DNA of 64,000 nt. It comes from Polaribacter septentrionalilitoris. GTDB taxonomy: Bacteria > Bacteroidota > Bacteroidia > Flavobacteriales > Flavobacteriaceae. Positions 53,107 to 61,339 of this stretch are shown one piece after another. Location of the stretch: contig NZ_VRMJ01000033.1 in assembly GCF_009832745.1 (NCBI RefSeq), positions 186,001 through 250,000 of the forward strand. The letters are read 5' to 3'. Made by a program: the position numbers and the translations under genes. Below the pieces are notes generated by a model, which saw only the letters and a program-made list of their open reading frames with translations, was not told where the DNA came from and ran no database searches. Every line of letters starts with the position of its first letter. Position 1 is the stretch's first letter.

Positions 53107-54608
53107 TGAGTCTCAAGTCTCTCTTAGCCATACCATTTGCCAAAATAGCCACTAAAAAGGTCTATAAATGGGCAAATAAACCCCATAAAACTCAAGAAAA
53201 GGTTTTTAAAAATTTAATTGCTACTGCAAAAAATACTGCTTTTGGTAAAGATCATCATTTTGATAAAATTGCTACTTATGATGATTTTAAAAAGCATGTA
53301 AAAGTACAAGATTATGAAGGTTTACGTTCTTATGTAGATAGAATTGTAGGTGGAGAATCTGATGTACTTTGGACTGGAAAACCACTCTATTTTGCAAAAA
53401 CATCTGGCACAACTTCTGGTGCAAAATACATTCCTATTACCAAAGAATCGATGCCAACACATATTAAAGCAGCAAGAAATGCCTTGTTGTTTTACATCGC
53501 TGAAAAAAATGATGCCAGTTTTGTAGATGGCAAAATGATTTTTTTACAAGGAAGTCCTGTTTTGAGTGATAAAAACGGAGTAAAATTAGGTCGTTTAAGT
53601 GGTATTGTGGCACATTATGTTCCTAAATATCTACAGAAAAATAGACTCCCAAGTTGGGAAACCAACTGTATTGAAGATTGGGATACCAAAGTAGATGCCA
53701 TTGTAGAAGAAACTCTAAATGAAGACATGTCTGTAATCAGTGGAATACCTTCTTGGGTGCAAATGTATTTTGAAAAACTCATTGAAAAAACTGGGAAAAC
53801 TGTTTCAGAATTGTTTCCTAATTTTAATTTCTTCATTTATGGTGGCGTAAATTTTGAGCCATATAAAAATAAATTTGAAACCTTAATTGGTAAAAAAATA
53901 GATTATATAGAACTTTATCCTGCTTCAGAAGGTTTTATTGCATATCAAGATTCGCAAACCGAAAAAGGAATGTTATTGCAATTAGATTCTGGTATTTTCT
54001 ATGAATTTATTCCTGCTACTGAGTTTTTTGATGACAACCCAACTCGAATATCTATAAAGGATGTAAAAATTGGCGTAAATTATGTCATCATTTTAAATAC
54101 AACTGCTGGTTTATGGGGATATAATATTGGAGATACTGTTGAATTTACATCAACAAAACCTTATAGAATTAAAGTTACTGGAAGAATTAAACATTTTATT
54201 TCTGCCTTTGGAGAACATGTTATTGGCAAAGAAGTAGAAAAGGCTTTAAACGATGCTATACAAGGTACTGACATTAATATTAGTGAGTTTACGGTAGCAC
54301 CTCAAGTGAATCCAAAAAATGGTTTACCCTACCACGAATGGTTCATAGAATTTGAAACTGAACCAAAAAATTTAGATGAATTTTCTCTTAAGGTTGATGC
54401 TTCTATGCAAGCCCAAAATATTTATTATTTTGATTTGATTGAAGGTAAAATTTTACGACCACTTGTGATTAGAAAAGTTAAAAAAGGCGGATTTCATAAT
54501 TATATGAAATCTATTGGTAAATTTGGCGGACAAAATAAGATTCCACAATTATCTGATAATAGAAAAATTGCTGACGTTTTAAGCAATTTTTTAGTTGAAG
54601 AATCATAA
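53106..54608 (+). CDS. GH3 auxin-responsive-promoter family acyl-adenylating enzyme
   Basis: 500 residues, related to plant GH3 acyl-amido synthetases and a bacterial branch of unknown substrate. The ATP motif is AKTSGTTSGAKYIPIT (98-113). Further family blocks are FIYGGVNFEPYKN, IELYPASEGFIAYQD (with the ATP-binding YxxSEG) and LNTTAGLWGYNIGDTVEFTS. These enzymes activate a carboxylic acid as adenylate and join it to an amine. The gene is translationally coupled to the M23 peptidase gene and followed by a microprotein and queD. Confidence 0.92.
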   Translation: MSLKSLLAIPFAKIATKKVYKWANKPHKTQEKVFKNLIATAKNTAFGKDHHFDKIATYDDFKKHVKVQDYEGLRSYVDRIVGGESDVLWTGKPLYFAKTSGTTSGAKYIPITKESMPTHIKAARNALLFYIAEKNDASFVDGKMIFLQGSPVLSDKNGVKLGRLSGIVAHYVPKYLQKNRLPSWETNCIEDWDTKVDAIVEETLNEDMSVISGIPSWVQMYFEKLIEKTGKTVSELFPNFNFFIYGGVNFEPYKNKFETLIGKKIDYIELYPASEGFIAYQDSQTEKGMLLQLDSGIFYEFIPATEFFDDNPTRISIKDVKIGVNYVIILNTTAGLWGYNIGDTVEFTSTKPYRIKVTGRIKHFISAFGEHVIGKEVEKALNDAIQGTDINISEFTVAPQVNPKNGLPYHEWFIEFETEPKNLDEFSLKVDASMQAQNIYYFDLIEGKILRPLVIRKVKKGGFHNYMKSIGKFGGQNKIPQLSDNRKIADVLSNFLVEES

Positions 54609-54620
54609 AAATATAAAAAC

Positions 54621-54704
54621 ATGGGAGGAGATTTTTTATTTATAGGATTAGCAATAGCATTAGTTATTGTTTACTTTTATAACAAATACAGAAACAGACG
54701 TTAA
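54621..54704 (+). CDS. 27-residue membrane microprotein
   Basis: It starts MGGDFLFIGLAIALVIVYFY and ends NKYRNRR before TAA. It is a single hydrophobic helix with a basic tail, 12 bases after the previous stop, and its TAA overlaps the queD ATG by one base (TTAATG). This tight placement and a sensible membrane-inserting sequence support a real gene. Translation of it would couple to queD. Function unknown. Confidence 0.65.
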   Translation: MGGDFLFIGLAIALVIVYFYNKYRNRR

Positions 54705-55153
54705 TGAGCACAATTAGAATTACAAAGCAATTTAATTTTGAAACCGGTCATGCTTTATATGGTTATGACGGAAAATGTAAAAATGTTCATGGACATTCTT
54801 ATAAACTTTCTGTAACGGTTTCTGGAAAACCGATAAATGACAATACCAATGTAAAATTTGGGATGGTCATTGATTTTGGCGATTTAAAAAAGATTGTAAA
54901 CGAAGAAGTTGTAGACCTTTTTGATCATGCCACTGTGTTTAATAAAAACACACCTCATGTAGAATTGGCAAAAGAGTTGAAAGACAGAGGGCATCATGTT
55001 ATTTTGGTAGATTATCAGCCTACAAGTGAAATGATGGTGATTGATTTTGCTAAAAAAATTAAAGGTCGTTTACCAGAAAATATCAAATTACACTCCATTA
55101 AATTACAAGAAACTGACACTAGTTTTGCAGAATGGTACGCAAGTGAAAATTAA
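54704..55153 (+). CDS. queD: 6-carboxytetrahydropterin synthase (QueD/PTPS family)
   Basis: 149 residues. The zinc His are His16, His29 and His31 in NFETGHALYG and KNVHGHSYKLSV, with the catalytic-type Cys25 in DGKCKN. A second active-site block is DLFDHATVFNK, and the substrate-binding Glu is in IKLQETDTSFAEWY. QueD makes 6-carboxytetrahydropterin for queuosine and other deazapurines; the eukaryotic-type PTPS reaction is the alternative. Other queuosine genes are not in this window. Confidence 0.93.
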   Translation: MSTIRITKQFNFETGHALYGYDGKCKNVHGHSYKLSVTVSGKPINDNTNVKFGMVIDFGDLKKIVNEEVVDLFDHATVFNKNTPHVELAKELKDRGHHVILVDYQPTSEMMVIDFAKKIKGRLPENIKLHSIKLQETDTSFAEWYASEN

Positions 55154-55203
55154 CTTTTACTATAAAGTAACTTTTTAACGCAATATCATTTATATTAATG
55201 AGT

Positions 55204-55211
55204 TATATTTG
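55204..55211 (+). promoter_or_regulatory. -7 promoter motif of the lipocalin-like lipoprotein gene
   Basis: TATATTTG matches TAnnTTTG, 14 bases before the ATG at 55226. Confidence 0.55.
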
Positions 55212-55225
55212 AAAAAAATATTCAC

Positions 55226-55759
55226 ATGAAATCAGTAAAATACTTTTTAGTTCTATTTCTAGCTTTTAATATACTAGGTTGTGATAGTAGTGATAACGAA
55301 CCAATTTTTGTATTATCTAAAGCAAATTTAATTGGTACCTATAGCATGGAAAGTATGACCTTAAATACGAAAACAACTACAGAAGTAGTATCTGGTTTTC
55401 CTTTTGTTGTTAATGCAAATAGTGTTGGTAGCCTTTTTCAAGTAGATCTAATTTTTAATTCGGATGACACCTATTCTATTAAAGGAGAATACGCTGTTAA
55501 AACTACCACAACATCTATTGGAAGTTCACCCATTGTTAATGAACAAATTATTGTTATTGATGAAGCAGGAACCTATGCTGTTGATAATAGTGATGGCACT
55601 ATTTCATTTACAAATCAAAATGCTGAGTTATTAACAGGAAAGCTAACGGTTTCTGGCATTAGTGAGACTAAGTTATTATTAACTCAGTTTGTAGAAGAAG
55701 CTATTCCTTCTCTTAATACTACTATAGAAGCAGATTTAAAAATCAGTTTTAATAAATAA
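55226..55759 (+). CDS. lipoprotein with lipocalin-like domain
   Basis: 177 residues. Lipoprotein signal MKSVKYFLVLFLAFNILGC with Cys19. The mature part begins DSSDNEPIFVLSKANLIGTY and has repeated beta strands with NSDDTYSIKGEYAV, DEAGTYAVDNSDGTISF and a final KLLLTQFVEE, the layout of small lipocalin-like outer membrane lipoproteins common in Bacteroidota. Ligand and function are unknown. It converges on pth with a gap of 12 bases. Confidence 0.8.
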   Translation: MKSVKYFLVLFLAFNILGCDSSDNEPIFVLSKANLIGTYSMESMTLNTKTTTEVVSGFPFVVNANSVGSLFQVDLIFNSDDTYSIKGEYAVKTTTTSIGSSPIVNEQIIVIDEAGTYAVDNSDGTISFTNQNAELLTGKLTVSGISETKLLLTQFVEEAIPSLNTTIEADLKISFNK

Positions 55760-55771
55760 GTAACAAACGTA

Positions 55772-56401
55772 TTATTTACCATTAAAAGTATTCATTGTAT
55801 TTGCTAAACCAGCTGTACCAAAAGAGGTAACAACTTTTGCTGATGTTGGTAAACGCTCTATTAATTGACTTTCTTCGTCTTTAGACCAATCTCCTAAAAC
55901 GTAATCTACTTGACGTCCTTTTGAGTAATTACTTCCAACACCAAAACGAAACCTTGGATATTTGTTTGTTCCTAATTTTTCTTGAATATCTTTTAATCCA
56001 TTATGACCACCATCACTCCCTTTTGCTTTGACTCTTATAGTACCAAAGTCGATATTTAAATCATCAGTAATAACTAAGGTATTCTCTGTAGAAATTTTCT
56101 CTTTTTGCATCCAATACTTTACAGATTTTCCGCTTAAATTCATAAATGTACTAGGTTTTAAAAGGATAAAGATTCTCCCTTTAAATCGAAAACTAGCAAC
56201 ATCACCCAATTTATCTGTTTCAAAAGAAACGTTATGCTCTTGAGCTACTTCATCAACAATTTTAAAACCGATGTTATGACGTGTATTCGCATATTTTTCT
56301 CCAATATTACCTAAGCCTACAATTAAAAATTTCTTCATCAATTCTTCTTTAGATTCTGTTTTTAAACCGAAAAAGTCTTTCAAAAACCTTAAAATATTCA
56401 T
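55772..56401 (-). CDS. pth: peptidyl-tRNA hydrolase
   Basis: 209 residues with a 21-residue N-terminal extension (MNILRFLKDFFGLKTESKEE); the second Met (MKKFLIVGLGNIGEKYANT) is the other possible start. It frees tRNA from peptidyl-tRNA that drops off ribosomes. The active-site His is in NTRHNIGFKIV, the Asn in FMNLSG, and the catalytic Asp region in LVITDDLNIDFG, followed by GSDGGHNGLKDI. RFGVGS supports Pth. It is separated from rplY by a terminator. Confidence 0.94.
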   Translation of the reverse strand: MNILRFLKDFFGLKTESKEELMKKFLIVGLGNIGEKYANTRHNIGFKIVDEVAQEHNVSFETDKLGDVASFRFKGRIFILLKPSTFMNLSGKSVKYWMQKEKISTENTLVITDDLNIDFGTIRVKAKGSDGGHNGLKDIQEKLGTNKYPRFRFGVGSNYSKGRQVDYVLGDWSKDEESQLIERLPTSAKVVTSFGTAGLANTMNTFNGK

Positions 56402-56470
56402 TCTTCAAAAGTAAGAAGAAATAAGTTTGTAAATAAAGTTTACTGGAATTTGAAATAAATTTAAAGCAAG

Positions 56471-56500
56471 AAAAAAGCGTTACAACATGTAACGCTTTTT
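56471..56500. terminator. terminator after rplY
   Basis: The stem AGCGTTAC / GTAACGCT with a 5-base loop, flanked by A6 and T5, ends the prs-rplY transcript. Confidence 0.87.
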
Positions 56501-56521
56501 AATATAATTTTGAGCAAAAAT

Positions 56522-57124
56522 TTATTCTGCTGCTGCTTCTGTTGTTGCTTCTTCTTCTTCTTCTTCAACTTCTGCCACTGCATTACGAGAAGTTCTAACT
56601 TGAACTACTACTGTATTGTCTGGGTGCATAAATGTATAATCATCATTGAATAAAGAGGTAACAAATAATTTATTTCCTATTTTAAGTTTAGAAATATCTG
56701 CTGTTACAAAATCTGGTAAATTAGCTGGTAAGGCTTTTACTTTTAATTTACGGTTTGTAAAACGTAAAGAACCACCATTTAATACTCCAGGAGAAGTACC
56801 TGTTAATTTTACAGGAATATTCATCGTTACTTCTTTATCATCAAATAATTGATAAAAATCTACGTGTAAGATTCTATCAGTTACAGGGTGAAACTGAATG
56901 TCTTGTAAAATTGCTGGTATTTTTTGTCCATCAACATCAATACTTGCTGTATAAACGTTTGGAGTAAATACCAAGTTTTTAAACGCTTTTTCTTCTGCTG
57001 AAAAATGAATTGGTGCTTTTCCTCCGTATATAACGCAAGGAACCATTCCAGCATTACGTAAGGCTTTAGTCGCTGACTTACCTACGCTTTCTCTTTTTGA
57101 TCCTTTAATTGTAATTGATTTCAT
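56522..57124 (-). CDS. rplY: 50S ribosomal protein L25 (Ctc-type)
   Basis: 200 residues, the long two-domain form: an L25 domain that binds 5S rRNA ([35 protein letters not shown]) and a TL5/Ctc beta domain ([40 protein letters not shown]). The C-terminal tail is acidic ([16 protein letters not shown]), as in many Bacteroidota. It starts 15 bases after prs ends, so prs and rplY share an operon, an arrangement widespread in bacteria. Confidence 0.96.
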   Translation of the reverse strand: MKSITIKGSKRESVGKSATKALRNAGMVPCVIYGGKAPIHFSAEEKAFKNLVFTPNVYTASIDVDGQKIPAILQDIQFHPVTDRILHVDFYQLFDDKEVTMNIPVKLTGTSPGVLNGGSLRFTNRKLKVKALPANLPDFVTADISKLKIGNKLFVTSLFNDDYTFMHPDNTVVVQVRTSRNAVAEVEEEEEEATTEAAAE

Positions 57125-57139
57125 TACTTTTTTTTAAAA

Positions 57140-58081
57140 TTATATAATAAATTGTCCGCTTATCGAAGTGTTATCTTGTACTTTATGCATAACATCCGCG
57201 AATAAGGGCGCGCAAGATACAACTTTTATTTTAGATGTCTCTTTTTTAAGCGGAATAGTGTCAGAAACGATTAATTCTGTTAATGCAGAATTTTCTATTC
57301 TTTCGTAGGCATCACCAGAAAGTAAAGGATGTGTACAAATAGCACGTACAGAATTTGCACCTCTCTCCATCATTAAATTTGCTGCATGAGCTAATGTTCC
57401 TCCAGTATCAATCATATCATCAACCAAAATTATATTCTTACCTTCTACATCTCCAATTACTTCCATATGACCAATTACATTGGCTTTTTTTCTTTGTTTG
57501 TAACAAATCACAACTTCAGAAAGTAAGTGTTTTGAGTAGGCATATGCTCTTTTAGAACCTCCCATATCTGGGGATGCAATAGTTAAGTTTTCTAGTTTTA
57601 AGCTTTCTATATAGGGCATAAAAATAGTAGAAGCAAAAAGATGATCTACTGGTTTTTCGAAGAAACCTTGAATTTGATCTGCATGTAAATCCATGGTCAT
57701 AATTCTTGTAGCACCAGCTGATTCTAATAGTTTCGCTACTAATTTTGCACCAATGGCAACTCTTGGTTTGTCTTTTCTATCTTGTCTTGCCCATCCAAAA
57801 TATGGCATTACAGCTGTAATGTGTCTTGCTGATGCTCTTTTAGCTGCATCTAACATCAGTAACATTTCCATCAAGTTATCTGCATTTGGAAACGTAGAAC
57901 CAATAATAAAAACTCTTCTACCACGCACAGATTCTTCGAAAGCGGGTTGAAATTCTCCGTCGCTAAAATATGTTGTTTTTACTTTTCCTAATTCTGTATT
58001 GTATGCTTTAGCTATTTTTTCGCCCAAAACTGTGCTTTGTCTGCAAGCAAATAATTTTGGTGCTAATTGAGAGGTAGACAT
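57140..58081 (-). CDS. prs: ribose-phosphate pyrophosphokinase
   Basis: 313 residues, normal length. It makes PRPP from ribose-5-phosphate and ATP. Recognisable are KVKTTYFSDGEFQPAFEESV, RQDRKDKPRVAIGAKLVAKL (ATP and flexible loop), the PRPP signature region MTMDLHADQIQGFF, and the ribose-5-phosphate loop IILVDDMIDTGGTLAHAA. It is the first gene of the operon with rplY. Confidence 0.97.
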   Translation of the reverse strand: MSTSQLAPKLFACRQSTVLGEKIAKAYNTELGKVKTTYFSDGEFQPAFEESVRGRRVFIIGSTFPNADNLMEMLLMLDAAKRASARHITAVMPYFGWARQDRKDKPRVAIGAKLVAKLLESAGATRIMTMDLHADQIQGFFEKPVDHLFASTIFMPYIESLKLENLTIASPDMGGSKRAYAYSKHLLSEVVICYKQRKKANVIGHMEVIGDVEGKNIILVDDMIDTGGTLAHAANLMMERGANSVRAICTHPLLSGDAYERIENSALTELIVSDTIPLKKETSKIKVVSCAPLFADVMHKVQDNTSISGQFII

Positions 58082-58153
58082 TTAGATGTGTTTTTGTTGT
58101 ATTGATGTGAATGAACAAAAGTAGAAATTATTTATTGAGTTTGAAATTTATTT

Positions 58154-58187
58154 TTTGACTTTAAAATAAAATAATTTTATACATTTG
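58154..58187 (+). promoter_or_regulatory. promoter of tRNA-Leu
   Basis: A -33 TTTG (58154-58157) and a -7 TACATTTG (58180-58187) are separated by 22 bases, and the mature tRNA starts 18 bases further on. This is one of the clearest promoters of the window. Confidence 0.7.
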
Positions 58188-58205
58188 CAATCCTATTAAA
58201 CAATA

Positions 58206-58287
58206 GCTCAAGTGGCGGAATTGGTAGACGCGCTGGATTCAAAATCCAGTTCTTTCGGGAGTGTGGGTTCGATTCCCACCTTGAGTA
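58206..58287 (+). tRNA. tRNA-Leu (CAA)
   Basis: 82 bases with a long variable arm, as expected for Leu. Acceptor GCTCAAG with CTTGAGT (G-U at 1-72), discriminator A. Anticodon arm CTGGA-TTCAAAA-TCCAG gives CAA. T arm GTGGG-TTCGATT-CCCAC. CCA is not encoded. Confidence 0.97.
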
Positions 58288-58293
58288 CACATA

Positions 58294-58325
58294 AAAAAGC
58301 CTACCCAGATTCTGAGTAGGCTTTT
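58294..58325. terminator. bidirectional terminator after tRNA-Leu and ssb
   Basis: The stem AAAAGCCTAC(C)CAGA / TCTGAGTAGGCTTTT lies between the tRNA and the convergent ssb gene. Confidence 0.85.
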
Positions 58326-58348
58326 GATTTCATAGCAAATTCCCAACA

Positions 58349-58684
58349 TTAATTACCCCCTAAAAGCAATAATTCATTTACTAAAATTTCTGTCACATAT
58401 CTTTTTTCACCCTCTTTAGTATCATAAGATCTATTTGTTAGTTTACCTTCTACAGCAATCTCTTGACCTTTGTTTACATAGTTTTCAACTACGTTTACTA
58501 AACCTCCTTTTATAATGATATTGTGCCAATAAGCACGCTCAACTTTGTTACCAGCTTTGTCTTTGTAACTGTCATCTGTAGCCATAGAAAATTTAGCCAT
58601 TTTGTTTCCATCTTTAAAAGTTACGATTTCTGGTTCTTGACCTAATCTACCAATTAACTGTACTTTGTTTCTTAACGTATTCAT
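58349..58684 (-). CDS. ssb: single-stranded DNA-binding protein
   Basis: 111 residues, one OB-fold domain. The start MNTLRNKVQLIGRLGQEPEI and the blocks MAKFSMATDDSY, RAYWHNIIIKGGLVNVVENY and GQEIAVEGKLTNRSYDTKEG are typical of SSB. It lacks the long tail with the acidic DDIPF-type tip that recruits repair proteins; the chain ends VNELLLLGGN. This short form is common in Bacteroidota and may be a second SSB beside a long main one elsewhere. Confidence 0.93.
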   Translation of the reverse strand: MNTLRNKVQLIGRLGQEPEIVTFKDGNKMAKFSMATDDSYKDKAGNKVERAYWHNIIIKGGLVNVVENYVNKGQEIAVEGKLTNRSYDTKEGEKRYVTEILVNELLLLGGN

Positions 58685-58790
58685 AAGATAAGTTTTAAAA
58701 ATTATTATTCGTTTTTGTCAATTCGTTTTGACACTGCAAAGATGAAACACCATCCAACTTTTATTCGGTTGCAAAGCAATTACTTTCGGT

Positions 58791-58811
58791 TGTAGTCGTT
58801 TGTAGTCGTTT
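58791..58811. repeat. short tandem repeat upstream of bglX
   Basis: TGTAGTCGTT occurs twice in tandem, 158 bases before the bglX start, with a related GGTTG before it. It may be a regulator-binding site or a chance duplication. Confidence 0.4.
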
Positions 58812-58968
58812 GAAATTGAATAAACACACTTGTTTTAGAAATCTATTTATAGTAATGTAGTGCAAATGCTACATTTTTCACCTTTTTCAAAATATATTTT
58901 TTGCATCCTAAAAGTATGGTTACTTTAGACAACCTAAAGTTAAAAAAACGACTCAAACTCAATTTTTT

Positions 58969-61254
58969 ATGAAAACTATAAATACACTATTATCTTTTTG
59001 TTTAATAATTTTCCTTTCGTTTGGATGTTCAAACAATCAAAATCAAGAAAATAAAAATGACAATATGTACGAACAAAAAATTGACGCACTTATTGCTAAA
59101 ATGACAATTGAAGAAAAGGTTGGTCAAATGAATTTGTACAATGGTTTTTGGGATGCAACCGGACCCGTACCTGAAGAAGGAAATGCAAAAACTAAATATG
59201 ATCATTTAAGAAAAGGTTGGGTTGGTGCAATGTTAAATGTAAAGGGAGTTAAAAAAACAAGAGAACTGCAAAAAATTGCAGTTGAAGAAACAAGGTTAGG
59301 TATTCCTCTTTTATTTGGTTTCGATGTCATACATGGTTTTAAAACATTGAGTCCTATACCTATTGCGGAATCTGCAAGCTGGGATTTAGAGGCTATAAAA
59401 AATTCTGCAAGAGTTGCAGCAACAGAAGCATCAGCAGCAGGAATTACTTGGACATTTGCTCCAATGATAGATATTTCTAGAGATCCACGCTGGGGTCGAG
59501 TTATGGAAGGTGGCGGAGAAGACACTTATCTAGGCAGTAAAATTGCAGAAGCAAGAGTAATAGGTTTTCAAGGAGACCATCTTTCTGATGTAAATACCAT
59601 AGCTGCTTGTGCAAAACATTTTGCTGCTTATGGTTTTTCTGAGGCAGGTAAAGAATACAATACTGTAGACATTAGTAATAATACCTTATACAATACTGTT
59701 TTACCACCGTTCAAGGCAGCAGAAGAAGCTGGTGTTAGAACATTTATGAATGCTTTTAATGACTTAAACGGTATTCCTGCAAGTACAAATGAATTCCTAC
59801 AACGCGATATTTTAAAAGGCAAATGGGACTTTAATGGTTTTGTAGTATCAGATTGGGCTTCTATAAATGAGGCCATCTTTTGGGGACAAGCTAAAGACAA
59901 AAAGGAGGCTGCGTATTTGGCCTCTAAAGCAGGTTCAGATATGGATATGGAAGGATATGTATACATCAACGAATTGGTGAACCTAGTAAACGAAAGAAAG
60001 GTAAAAGAAGCCATAATTGATGATGCTGTACGAAGAATATTAAGAGTAAAATTTGAGTTAGGTCTATTTGATAATCCTTATAAATATTGTGATGAAGCTA
60101 GAGAAAAAGCTATAATCGGACAAAAATCGAATTACGATGCTGTACTAGATATGGCGAAAAAATCTGTGGTATTGTTAAAGAATGATACACAATTACTTCC
60201 GCTAGCAAAATCTGGAAAAAGAATAGCTTTAATTGGTCCTTTAGCTGATGATGATAATAGTCCATTAGGTAGTTGGAGACTCGCTTCTGACGACCATAGT
60301 GCCGTTAGTGTTTATGAAGGAATGAAAGCTTACAATGGAAACAAATTAAAGTATGAGAAAGGGGTAGATCTATATATTGGTAAAACCGCTTTTGTAAATG
60401 AGGTTAACATTAATACAACCAATAAAAAAGGAATAAAAGAGGCTGTTCGAGCGGCAAAAAATGCTGATGTTGTGGTAATGGTTCTTGGAGAACACGGTTT
60501 TCAAAGTGGTGAAGGAAGAAGTAGAACAAATTTAGATTTACCTGGTCTGCAACAAGAATTGTTAGAAGCTGTTTATAAAGTAAACCCTAATATTGTTTTG
60601 GTTTTAAATGCGGGTAGACCTTTAACGATTAATTGGGCAAAAGAAAACATACCTACCATTGTTATGGGATGGCAATTGGGTACACAAACGGGTAATGCAA
60701 TTGCTCAAGTTCTTTATGGAGATTACAACCCAAGTGGAAAATTACCAATGACTTTTCCTAGAAACGTTGGGCAAATTCCTATTTACTACAATTATAAAAA
60801 TACAGGAAGAGGTAGCAATCGCAAAAACAATGTATTCTGGTCTCATTATAGTGATGTAGAAAACACTCCTTTATATCCATTTGGGTATGGGTTAAGTTAT
60901 ACCTCTTTCGAGTATAAAAATTTAAAATTAGATAAATCTGTATATACTGCAAATGAAACGGTAAAAGTATCTGTAGATTTAAAAAATACTGGTAATTATG
61001 ATGGTAAAGAAGTGGTACAACTTTATATAAGAGATAAAGTGGGAAGTATTACAAGACCTATAAAAGAATTGAAAGGTTTTGAATTGGTTGAACTTAAAAA
61101 AGGCGAAACAAAAACCATTACATTAAAACTAACGAAATCAGAATTAGGATTCTATACTAACCATGGAAAATTTATAGTTGAGCCTGGAGATTTTGAAGTT
61201 TTTGTTGGTGGAGATTCTACTGCAGATTTGAAAACATCATTTGAGTTAAAGTAA
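58969..61254 (+). CDS. bglX: GH3 beta-glucosidase (BglX-like), lipoprotein
   Basis: 761 residues, the BglX size. Lipoprotein signal MKTINTLLSFCLIIFLSFGC (Cys20). The GH3 N-terminal barrel has RLGIPLLFGFDVIHGFKT and ITWTFAPMIDISRDPRWGRV, with the nucleophile Asp295 in GFVVSDWASINE. The GH3 C-terminal domain carries LGEHGFQSGEGRSRTNLDLP and NPSGKLPMTFPRNVGQIP, and a fibronectin-type domain ends the protein. It hydrolyses terminal beta-glucosides, probably oligosaccharides in the periplasm. It pairs with the next GH3 gene, 85 bases away. Confidence 0.94.
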   Translation: MKTINTLLSFCLIIFLSFGCSNNQNQENKNDNMYEQKIDALIAKMTIEEKVGQMNLYNGFWDATGPVPEEGNAKTKYDHLRKGWVGAMLNVKGVKKTRELQKIAVEETRLGIPLLFGFDVIHGFKTLSPIPIAESASWDLEAIKNSARVAATEASAAGITWTFAPMIDISRDPRWGRVMEGGGEDTYLGSKIAEARVIGFQGDHLSDVNTIAACAKHFAAYGFSEAGKEYNTVDISNNTLYNTVLPPFKAAEEAGVRTFMNAFNDLNGIPASTNEFLQRDILKGKWDFNGFVVSDWASINEAIFWGQAKDKKEAAYLASKAGSDMDMEGYVYINELVNLVNERKVKEAIIDDAVRRILRVKFELGLFDNPYKYCDEAREKAIIGQKSNYDAVLDMAKKSVVLLKNDTQLLPLAKSGKRIALIGPLADDDNSPLGSWRLASDDHSAVSVYEGMKAYNGNKLKYEKGVDLYIGKTAFVNEVNINTTNKKGIKEAVRAAKNADVVVMVLGEHGFQSGEGRSRTNLDLPGLQQELLEAVYKVNPNIVLVLNAGRPLTINWAKENIPTIVMGWQLGTQTGNAIAQVLYGDYNPSGKLPMTFPRNVGQIPIYYNYKNTGRGSNRKNNVFWSHYSDVENTPLYPFGYGLSYTSFEYKNLKLDKSVYTANETVKVSVDLKNTGNYDGKEVVQLYIRDKVGSITRPIKELKGFELVELKKGETKTITLKLTKSELGFYTNHGKFIVEPGDFEVFVGGDSTADLKTSFELK

Positions 61255-61339
61255 TTTTGAAGTCATTATAAATGTAGATTAGTTATTAAAGATAGCTTTT
61301 TTCTAGTAACTCATTTTTCTACTTAATAAACCTATACTT

